Shown: in pieces, positions 1 to 9,600 of the stretch
Position numbering within the stretch: the first letter of the stretch is position 1
Layout of the letters: the number at the start of each line of letters is the position of its first letter
Assembly (NCBI GenBank): GCA_018350325.1
Contig: JAEVLN010000002.1
Location: 496,001 to 560,000 of the forward strand
DNA: 64,000 bases
Source of the DNA: Globodera rostochiensis
Lineage: Eukaryota; Nematoda; Chromadorea; Rhabditida; Heteroderidae
Direction: 5' to 3'
Made by a program: the position numbers and the translations under genes
The notes under the pieces: generated by a model
Database searches by the model: none
What the model saw: only the letters and a program-made list of their open reading frames with translations
What the model was told of the DNA's origin: nothing

Positions 1-47
1 CAATTTTTAACAATTTTAGCAATAATTTTAATCATCATAAATTTTAC

Positions 48-1298
48 GCTGTTTTCCTGTCAATTGATGAAAGCGCATTTTTGAGCGAATTGTACGCAGC
101 CGCCTTCGTTTTTAAGTCGTTTTCAATTTGGCTGACTTGCTGAAAAAATAAGAATTTCCCCGGGGGGTTTCGGCGATCCCGAGACCGCTTTCCCTCTCAA
201 AAAATAGGAGATTTTTGAATATAATTTTTATGTTAGAAAACCTTTCCGATCAGTTCGCTGAGCGCCTTCAGCGACTGTTTGACCGGATAGCGCGCAGCCT
301 CCCACTGAAATTTGGTCACATATGTGCGCATGTCCTCTGAAAATGGAAGGTTAAAATATTGAAAATGAATCGTAACACAAAATTGAAGAGGAAAAGTAAA
401 ATTGAAATTAACGGAATTTTCATAAAAAAATTTGAGATAAGCTTGCTCACTTTTTAGAAAAAAAAAACTTGGGAGTAATTTGAAATTAGCTTTTTTAAGG
501 CATTACAAAGCCAAAGAGTTCAAACACAAAAAATTGGAACAAAATGCCCAAAAAATGAAAGTCAACAATCCAAGAATTTTTTGCAAAAGTAACAAAAAAT
601 CACAAAATTTGGGGTTTACGGCCTCAATGTGTAAAAAAATTTCCTTTTAAAAATTCGTAGTAAAAAAAATATATAAACGCACTCCCTGAGACGACCAAAT
701 TTTCCAACAATTTATTCCTCTCCTCCTCAAGCACCTCCGAAAAGTATTGGACCAATTTTCGCGTTGTCCTACAAAATTGGTTAAAATATATATTTTTTTT
801 TGTTTGAAAAATCTGCAAAACTGTTCAGTGGCCGTGTCCAATTTGGCCAAGTCATCCGACAGGCCTACGAGCTGATCAAGCGTGCCGACCTGAAAAAAGA
901 AGCAAAGAATTTTTTCTGAAATTTGAAAATCTTTCAATTTTTTTTTTGAATTGATTTAAAAAAAGCACAAATTCAATGTAGCAGTTATTAATTAAAAAAG
1001 GCGCTTATTAATAAATTAAAAAATTCCTAAAATTAAACAATTTTTTGAGCGTTGGCCAATTTAAAACAAAATTTTTTTCAACCCAAACCCCATCAGAAAG
1101 GCCTTTTTTAAAAACGCAATCTTTTTTTTGCATTTTTACCCCATAAAAATTTTTAAAAAAATTGCGGACCTTCAAATCTGGTATGTTAAATTTGCTGTTT
1201 GTGCTCAAATTTTGGGTGATCGTCTGCAGACGTTCCCATGTCTCTTGGGACGTCGCATCACCGGGCGCCGAAACGATCCAAAGTTCGGCGGTTGACAT
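48..1298 (-). CDS. vha-11: V-type proton ATPase subunit C, N-terminal part (runs off left edge)
   Basis: Subunit C of the peripheral V1 sector, which links V1 to Vo and helps control holoenzyme assembly during ATP-driven proton pumping. Five exons read from the minus strand: 1298-1170, 889-822, 768-683, 336-242 and 139-48, all GT-AG and all in phase; the last one is followed by a donor at 47-46, so the rest lies outside the window. The translation carries the family signature blocks in order: LWIVSAPG at the N-terminus, [26 protein letters not shown], then [15 protein letters not shown] and a helical [17 protein letters not shown]. The start at 1298 is the ATG that directly precedes the conserved N-terminus; a TTTTCAG acceptor at about 1342 sits 44 bases upstream and may be the spliced-leader site. 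The gene is co-oriented with the two genes upstream. Identity is firm; the symbol is borrowed from the C. elegans orthologue. Confidence 0.95.
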
Positions 1299-1859
1299 CA
1301 AAAAAATGTATTGTTTTTATTGCAGTTGAACACCGATAGACCTGAAAATTTGAAAAACAAAAATTTTCACAGAAAATATTACGGCAAATTGTCGAAAATT
1401 TATGTCCAGCGAATTGAAAACACAAAATCCAGCGATTCAGCCTCAAAGAAGAATTTGCAATAAAAACAACGTTTTTTTGTAAAATTATTCTATTTTTACG
1501 CTTAAGTTCAATTTTAAGCTTTTGGGATTTAACCAATTTTTGTTGGGAAAAAATTGCCAAATTTTGTAAAAATATATAACATTTTCAGATTTTTTGAACT
1601 AAGAAAACCAGAAAAAATCAAAAGCCCTATGCGTTTGTTTGTTACAATAAAAACAAGAGCAAAAAATCGGCCGGATGCGCGTACAAAAGAACGGGAAAGA
1701 ACCGAAGACCAAAAATTTAGACAAAACGCCACAAAAGCGTAAATTTTAAAAATATTGAATTATGCCCATAATTTAGGCGTTCTATGGCCAAAAATATGCA
1801 TTTTTAATATGTAGTTTTTGTCCAAAATATGCTTCAACTCCTCAAATAGGCAAAAAAAT
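1299..1859. other. Upstream region of the V-ATPase C gene
   Basis: AT-rich 560-base stretch. It holds the probable spliced-leader acceptor near 1342 and long A/T runs. I see no coding exon on either strand; open frames here lack splice context and domain-like composition. Confidence 0.5.
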
Positions 1860-2487
1860 GGCTCTATTGCAGTTTACACGACCATAAACAAATTACACGA
1901 CCTTAAAACCAGTTTACACGACCATAAAAACAAATACACGACCATAAATAAATTACAATTAAAAATCGTATTGTAAGCGGATTTCTTCTAATATAGCTTG
2001 AAAATTTTTTGTTTTGCTATGATAACATGATTAACCCACTCGTGTTGAAATTGCAGAATCCATTTAAACTTTTAATTCACCTCATAAGCAAGAGGGATCG
2101 TTAGGCTTAGGCCTAAGCCTAACAGACCCCAAGCCAGGGTGGCTTAGGCCTAAGCCTAACGAACCCCAAGCCAGGGTGGCTTAGGCCTAAGCCTAACGAA
2201 CCCCAAGCCAGGGTGGCTTAGGCCTAAGCCTAACGAACCCCAAGCCAGGGTGGCTTAGGCCTAAGCCTAACGATAACGGACACTGTCACAGGAACACACT
2301 CCAAACTACACCCTACTTTTAAGAATGCAGCGCTATCAATATCCTAATTTGTTCCAAAAACCCATCAAACAAATAATATAGCAGTAAATCACAATTTATA
2401 TTTATGGTCGTGTTATTTTTTTTATGGTCGTGTAAACATTTTAAGGTCGTGTAACTTTTTTAAGGTCGTGTAAACTGCAATAGAGCC
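1860..2487. mobile_element. hAT-like non-autonomous element with 24-bp inverted ends and 8-bp target duplication
   Basis: The ends are perfect inverted repeats of 24 bases (1860-1883 and 2464-2487, starting GGCTCTATTGCAG). The same eight bases, AAAAAAAT, flank it on both sides (1852-1859 and 2488-2495), as expected for hAT transposition, although that word is low complexity. Both subterminal regions are built from repeats of a TTACACGACCATAAA-like word in opposite orientation. The middle contains a 37-bp tandem array with telomere-like units. There is no transposase frame, so it must move in trans if at all. Confidence 0.8.
2101..2271. repeat. 37-bp tandem array containing inverted TTAGGC units
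   Basis: About four and a half near-identical 37-bp units. Each contains the palindrome CTTAGGCCTAAG joined to further GCCTAA and a spacer ACCCCAAGCCAGGGTGG. TTAGGC is the telomere repeat of nematodes, here present in both orientations inside a transposon rather than as a one-way telomeric run. Confidence 0.85.
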
Positions 2488-3395
2488 AAAAAAATTATTG
2501 GTTTGAAGCATAAAAATGAAAAGGACAAATGTAAAAACATTTAGTGTTAATTGTGCGAGCGGTTGGACGGTTCGCCGGAGGGCGCGGGCATAAGGACGGC
2601 TTGCACTAAGAATATGCATTTGCTATCAATCCGTTTTTGCTTTAAATTATTTAATTTTGCTAAAATTGGCACCCCGCCGACCCCGAACCCCCACATTTTT
2701 AGTCGGGGTTTTTGCCTCCGAACCCCGAAAATCTTCTCAACCCCGACGTCGGGGAGTCATCTAACATATACCGACCGACCCCCCCGTTTAAATAGGTATG
2801 TTTCCTTAAACCCCCTACACCGATCAAATTGCTAAAATTGCCAAAAACATTTTACTTTTTCCTGTACATTTTTTCCTACATTTTTTGTTGTTTGCAATGT
2901 TTGAAAAATTGTAAATACCGGCATTGCCGGGACCCGCCAAACGCAAATTATAAGTGATTAACAGAATATATCAAATGATGTTTTAATTGCAAAAATTAAA
3001 ATACATAAGACCGTTATAACTTTTTAAAAGCGTCCTTCGGTTTTGATTTTTGCAGAGCCCGCGGCATCTTAAAAAAGCTAGGCCGGTAGAAGATTTGTGA
3101 TTTACCGGGATCGGATTTTTCGGGACCAAAATCCCAAAATTCGGGCTTTTCTATCCCATTTCATTTTCTCGGATACTGGACCAAGACTCAAATCACGGCG
3201 GGTACGGGATCTTTAATTTCGTTTTTCGTAAAATTTAAATTAAAAAATCGCCGTAATTAAATGAAATGATTTTAAAATTTTATTTTAAAAATGTGAAAAA
3301 TATATCATTTTATATGCGTCTCTGTTACTAAAAATTTGGGGACATTATTCGCGCAACAATCTCAACAATGTTTTGAACGTCCGATAAAATCAATT
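2488..3395. other. Intergenic region with degenerate GC-word repeats
   Basis: No gene seen. Two patches stand out from the AT-rich background: 2668-2825, rich in CCCCGA-type words on the plus strand, and about 3055-3215, with CGGGATCGGA-type words. They resemble the iterated subterminal arrays of the other elements in this window and are probably eroded element ends. Confidence 0.4.
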
Positions 3396-5144
3396 CTAAT
3401 GAATGAGCACTCCGAACAATGAGGCAACCGCCACAACTGAAAAATTGGTGAAAAATGAAGCAAATTAATTGATAAATGTTCCAGAAAAGCCCAAATGTTG
3501 GAGAAGTGAGTGCCGAAAAATGCGCATTACCCGTCAAAATACCTACTCCTTCAAAAAAATCACAAAATATCGAAACCGACAAAACAGCAATCAGACAAAA
3601 TGTCTTACGCCTCTTTCCCGACCCCGAAGGATCGGGCACAATGCTTTCATTGCTCCGAGTTAAGCAAAAATGTTATTTTTTTACCGATGGCTTGCAGAAA
3701 AATGCCGAACATAATTGCAGCAGATCCGGCACCGGATGCCATTGTCGTGGAAACAATTGGCTCTGTTGGCTTTGGCGTTTCCGTCACGTTTGCCGACGGC
3801 ACAAATGGCTCTGTTGGCTTTGGCGTTTCCGTCACGTTTGCCGACGGCACAAATGGCTCTGTTGGCTTTGGCGTTTCCGTCACGTTTGCCGACGGCACCG
3901 ATTTTTGTGTTGTCAATTCGGACACCGACCCTTTGGGGCTTGTGGCCACCGCCGGCGGCGGCGGTTTGTCTGTTTCTTCCGAAATTGGGCCGATGTAAGG
4001 CCCATAAACAGAGCACATCTTAAACTGCGGCTTTGGGTCATGAGTGAGGGCAGAACAATTGTCCTCCCCGATCATGCAAAAGTCCTCCTCCACACAGCCC
4101 ATTAAGTGCTCCTCGGCTAAACATTTTTTTGGAAGGCTTTGTCCATCAAATTATTTATAAAAAATGCCGCCCATTAAGCAGATTTTAAATTGTATTCAAA
4201 TTTCATCAATCAAAATACTCTTTTATTGTAAAAAAAATTCACTTTTTTGCCTTTAAATATTAAAAGATTAAAAATACTTTTAACGGGAAAATTACTAAAA
4301 TGTGTTTTTCCGGGAACGGGAATTCAAATTTTAGCGGGAACCGGGACTCGTTAAAATTCCATTAACTTAATTCTTATTAAATTGCTTTTCTGTTAAAGAA
4401 AAATATTTTAAAAATTCTTATTAAAAACCCTTTTTTTTAATTTATTGTTGGCATAATTTTTTTAGGTAATTCCCACAAAGATTTACTCTTTCCCGGCCGT
4501 GCACAGGTTATTCTCCCGCAAAACTGCTTATATTCAAGAACGCATTTCTCAAACACTTTTTTCTGTTTTGAAGAAATCCATTTTGGACATCTTTTTGTGT
4601 CGTCATCATCCTCAGAGTGAGCTGAACGTTCAAATAATTAAACCCAAAATTATTAAATGTAATTTAATTTATGACATTATTTTATTTTAAGTTTCATTTA
4701 AATATTAAAATTATGTATATTATTAAACAAATTCGTGCATTTCATTATGCATTTGGCTATGTTTATTTATTTATTAAAAATAATTATTCTTTCGAATAAA
4801 ATATAAATAAAATAATTCAAAAATTTGTAAAAAATTTTTGAATATCCACGGATTTAAATTATTTATTTAATATCTTAGTTAAGCGAAATATATGTTTTAA
4901 AATAAGTGTCCCAAATTTAAATGTTTTTGCTAAATAGCGTAACGAGCCTTTAATTTGTAAGCAGGCAGTGATATTAAAAAGTGGCGCTTGTTTATGCCAC
5001 CTGTTACACTAATTAAGGTTAACTGTGCAAATTACGGCTCGTTACGGTATCTATCGCCCGACACCCAAATACCGTACCATAATGCGTGCATAAAAGAAGG
5101 CACAGAAACAGAAGAAAATGGTTGTTGCTGCTGTTGGTCATCAT
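3396..5144 (-). CDS. Cys-rich secreted protein with 16-residue Pro/Thr repeats and a hydrophobic (GPI-type) C-terminus
   Basis: Four exons, 5144-5036, 4621-4487, 4116-3685 and 3436-3396, GT-AG and in phase throughout, giving about 238 residues. Order: signal peptide (residues about 1-27, core FLLFLCLLLC); acidic stretch; a cysteine-bearing domain with motifs KRCPKW, FCGRITC, GCVEEDFC and EDNC (about residues 46-110); Pro/Thr-rich stalk with three identical copies of a 16-residue unit containing the glycosylation sequon NVT; and a C-terminal hydrophobic tail of about 28 residues ending VAVASLFGVLIH with nothing after it. That build is typical of a GPI-anchored or tail-anchored surface or cuticle glycoprotein; the function is unknown. 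The tail forms only when the 3684-3437 intron is removed, which supports the model. A TTTTCAG acceptor about 45 bases upstream of the ATG suits trans-splicing. The donor of exon 1 is the least certain boundary. Confidence 0.72.
3759..3902. repeat. Coding tandem repeat, 3 x 48 bp
   Basis: Three 48-bp units, identical except for the last few bases of the third, encode the 16-residue Pro/Thr repeat of the surface protein on the minus strand. Near-perfect identity implies recent expansion or homogenisation, so copy number is probably polymorphic. Confidence 0.9.
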
Positions 5145-6622
5145 ATTGGGCCCAAAAACAAAATGTAGCAGCACTAAATTAACTGAAAATTTAATTAACA
5201 ATTTGATAATAAATGCTATTTGAAAACTAGAGAGAATTTCAAAACTTACTAAAATTAACGAAAAAATGAATTTTTGGTTAAAAATGATGTCTCAAAATGT
5301 AGAAAAAAACTTTTCCGAGGAATTGGAATTGTAACTTAAAAATGACAACTCGAATTAAAAATGAATTAATTCGAAATTCGTTCCTAGAGACAGACATATA
5401 TTAAATTTGTTTTAAAATTCCTAAAAAATGTTATTTTTTTTTATATGAAAGAAATGTCTCAAGCTTTAAATGAATAAATGAATGAATGAATGGTGAATAA
5501 CACAGAAACATTTCTTATGAATGAATACAACACACGGCGTACAAATGGCATTAGTCAAAAAATGCTTCGTTCGTCAACACATTTTTGAAGCAAAAATGAA
5601 TCACTTAAAGAAATATATTATTTTGGTGGATTCTCGCCTAAATGTCATATTTTGTGTTGAAAATTCTAACGACATTTTTCGTTGTTAGGAAAATTGATCA
5701 AAAAAAAAATGTGAATCATTTGGTGTTATGGCCAGTTACGATAAAAGAATGAATGAAACAAACAAACAAATTACGCTGACTTGACATTTTGTCGGCTGGA
5801 AATGTTGCCGATTAATGGAAAAAAGGTATGCTTCTCCAATTGGACATTTTGCCGACTGAGTCAAAATGGTCGAGACTTGAATTTACCGAGAATCGAGACT
5901 CTCGAGCATCCCTAATCCCGCCCTACTGGTCGTCGCCGTTCAGGACTCGGTTGGCGGAGGTTCAACGGCCACAGTTTCCCATGGCCGTGGCGGTGCGGCG
6001 CCATGGCCGTAGAACGAGAAGGGGTGAGTTAGTGTACTTTTCCCACGGAATTTGTGGCATTCGAATTAAAAATAAATTGTTTTTTTTTTCATTTAATTTT
6101 GTCGTTCAACAATGGTTTGAAACCATTTTGTTTAATGTGCGACTATTTCTTGGCACCATATTCTTAAGTTATGTTTAAAAAATATTTCGCTAATTTGTAA
6201 GGATAAATTTATGCAAAGCCCATTTTAAAAATGATCAAATTTTCATACAGCAAAATGTGAAATGAATTTCCTCCCCGATAGAGCCCGGAACGAGACGAGA
6301 TCTCGTCTTGAGATCTCGAAAAATCTCGACGAGATTCTCGAGAAATCTCGACCTCAAGATCTTGCTCGACGAAAAATGAGCTTCGCGAGATTTTTCGAGA
6401 CCGAGATTTTTTCGAGAATCTCGACTCGAGATCTCGCTCGAAGCTCAAGCCCGGGCTCTACTCCCCGACCATAAATTGAATAAAATTTAAATACAGATCA
6501 AATAAAAGGGGCCAAAAATGCCAAAGGCTTTCAAAATCTGCGTCAATTTAAAAACATAAATGATAATACCCCCCCCCCCCCCAAAAAAAAACAGAATGCC
6601 CAAGAAAACAATAGTGCCAAAT
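5145..6622. other. Intergenic region between the giant gene and the surface-protein gene
   Basis: About 1.5 kb with no convincing gene. A simple GAAT/GAAC-rich run lies at 5470-5530. A short element-like patch of GAGACT/CTCGAG words at 5870-5920 resembles the words of the element at 6279-6460. A 13-C run lies near 6570. Confidence 0.5.
6279..6460. mobile_element. 182-bp hAT-type MITE with perfect 8-bp target duplication
   Basis: Begins TAGAGCCCGG and ends CCGGGCTCTA. Flanked on both sides by CTCCCCGA (6271-6278 and 6461-6468), a GC-rich 8-bp duplication unlikely to arise by chance here. The interior is an almost continuous hairpin of GAGATCTCG/TCTCGA words, so the transcript or single strand would fold tightly. 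No coding capacity. Confidence 0.92.
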
Positions 6623-9600
6623 TCAAATCTTCCGAGTGGCCATTCTCGTCACCGGTGACGGGTCGTTTTGGAGGTCGAACATCTCCAAAGGCATGGCACT
6701 TCCGTCCTCTTCATCCTCATTTTCAACTGCTGAGTCTCGATTACCGGCTGCATTTATGATATCTTGCACCTATAGAAAATTTTTGTTAAAGAATTTAATT
6801 GTAAATAAAAAAAAGCCTAAATTTAACAAATCATTTGGTATGTTCAAATTATTCTAAAAAGTTTTCTGCAGCAAAAAATCACCTTTTGTGCCATGGCATT
6901 CTTCAAGGTTGACCACCGACTGTTCATCTTCTCACTCATGCTTTGCCGTCGCTTCTCCCATACATTGTCAACTCGAGCAGAAACATTGTCCGCCTCCAAC
7001 TTGATGTTGGCCTTGCGCAATATGTACAGCTTGGACAACTGGCCCATGCGCCAGGCAAGAACCTTAAGAGGGAAATTTTTGAAATGAAATTGGTTGTTTT
7101 TTATTGCTAAAAGCAGTATAAAAATATTTTATATTTATCTGAAGAGATATGATCAGGTCAGAACTGACTGATGAAGCAGTATCAGAAGCAAAAACACCGA
7201 CCTTGACAAACTGCTTCTCCTTGACCACCTTGCCAGCCCTGTCGAACAGGAAGGCCCGGGCTTTGTGCACGCGATGCATGGACTGATGATCTTTCACATA
7301 GTTGAACCCGTTGCGGATATCGTCATCATCAAATTTCGTGCCGTCCTGCTCCACCAGCGTGCGCAACAAAATGAACAGTTCCCCACTGTAAATTGTAACA
7401 AAAAAATACAGTTAATTTAAACACTTCTGAATTTATTTTAATTGCAAATGTTCAAAATATTTTTATATTTATGGATTTAAAATTTTCAAAAAATTAGCCA
7501 AACTAAATTTAGAAAATTTTGTGTGTGTCCGTCCACCTGAAATACGCGTCACGAAAGGTTTCGAATGGATATTCGGTTTGCAAGAATTTGTCTTCATCTA
7601 GAAAATTGGTCAATTTAAGCATTTCTTCCAGCAAAAATTGTCGATGGACTGTGGCGTTCAATTCGTTTAGATTTTCCTGCAATTTTTGTTTCAATTAATT
7701 TGTAAATATTCATTTTAAATCTTTTCAAAAAAATTTAGTTTTTTATTGCTTTTACTTTGAGTTGCTTTTTCGACATCTTTTTGAGCTCCCCCAATTTTTC
7801 TGTAACGAAGTCTTTCATTTCAGTAATTGCTTTGCGCAAAAGATTGGCGTTTTGTTTGATGTTTTGCTTTTCTAAATTATACACAAATTTACATTTACAT
7901 ATTTTAAAAACAATTGTTTTTGCTAATTTTTTATTAAATAAAAGTTTATGTGAGTATTTAGTTTTGTTAATTCCAAAAAAAGTAAAAAAAGCAGCAAATT
8001 TTTAAAATTAAATTGAATTAAAATTTATAAACAAAAAAGCGAGAAAATTTGCCAACTGACTTGTTGAGAAGGTAACGTTGGCCAGTATTTCCTCCTCGAC
8101 CACCTCCACACCATTTTGGTCATCCAGTGTCAACGTCACCTCGGACTCGCGCAGTTGCTGCAGCAGCGCCTGCTTCACGTGCTGGTACTGCTCGTTGATC
8201 TGTCCAAGGAAGCGATTCCGCCATTGTTCAATTTATGATTAATTCATATTTTTAAATATTTAATATTGTTTTTTTAGTTTTGTTGATGGCAAGCGCATCC
8301 CTGTGGGGTCCCTCACCTTCAACTTGTTCACCGCCTCGCCAGGGACCAACTGCGACTGGCGCTGCTCGTACAACTGGCGAAGTTGGCCCAGACGATAGGA
8401 GAGCACTTCTTCATACTTTTTAGCGGAGTAAACTCCTTCGGCCTGGTCCACCGTCTTGGCCCAGAGTTCCTGAATAAGTTAAATTTTTTGTTTAAAACCA
8501 CCAAAAATTTTGTAGAAGAAAGCAGTCCTTGCCCACCTTGAGCAAATGCTTCTGCTTGCGCGCGGTAATTATGCGGTAGCCGTCTTTCATTTGCTTACTG
8601 TCCAGCTTCCACTCGTGGTCCGCCACGCTTTGCCTCATGGCGTCGGCGTTCTTCCACTTTTTGACCAGTAAATTCAAATTCCGCCATCGGTTGTTTGCGG
8701 GCACAAAGTCCTCAAATGGAATACGATCCCGACTCAATTTGTCATTGTCAAGCTCGTCAAGCAGTGCACGCATCTCGGCAACAATAAACTTTTTCAGAAT
8801 CCAAATGCTCAGCCTGTGCTCGTAGCTCTGCAACAACAACAAAAAGTTGAGAAACTGAATTAAAAAAAAATAATATTTTACCGCAATTTCCTCTTCTATT
8901 TTCTCTTTTTGCTTTTTTAAATATTCTTTTGGATCAAATTTTGATGATTTTGTTCCTTTCCTCAGCTGTTCAATGGCCAAACGCACCTTTAAAAATGTTA
9001 CAAAATTGTAAATTTTTTGTTCAATCAATTTTCAGGATTTTGAACTTTATTCGGTTATTTTATAATCTATTAAGAACTATTTATGTATTTAAAATTAAAT
9101 TATAGTGCCTAAAAATGCCAGGCCTCATTAACAAAATTGAATAAAATTAAAAAAAGTTACCAATAATTTTTGGTATAAAATATTGTAATTCAAAAAGTAA
9201 AATAAAAAGGATTTGTGTAAACATTTATTAGTGAATTTAATTCCGTGCACAAAAAAGCCCAGATATTTTTAAATATTTAAAAAAATGCTTTTTGGGTTTA
9301 CCCAATTAATTTCTTTTTTGATTATTCCTCACTTTTTTAATGCGTTGCAAAATCAGTTGGTCCTCGCATTTGTCAAGCGCATCATAACGACTGGCAACAC
9401 TGGCGCCGCCGGCGTCGTCGTCTGTGTCCGACGGCATTTCCTGGCTCAGAATATTGATTTGTTGAAGCTGTGCCCGATTGTGCTCAATTTCGCCGTCCCC
9501 AAACCGCTCCAACTCCCAGATGGCGTTTCGAAGCCGTTTGGCCTCGTGCTTAATGCGTTGCTCCTCTGCAAAAGATGGAACAAAAATATAATTAATATAA

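Noticed and set aside
2101..2271. Telomere or interstitial telomeric array
   Set aside because: TTAGGC units occur in both orientations inside a 37-bp unit within a transposon, not as a one-way run.
3668..4105. Plus-strand open frames over the 48-bp repeats
   Set aside because: Shadows of the minus-strand surface-protein gene; they lack splice context and give Trp/Cys/Arg-rich strings.
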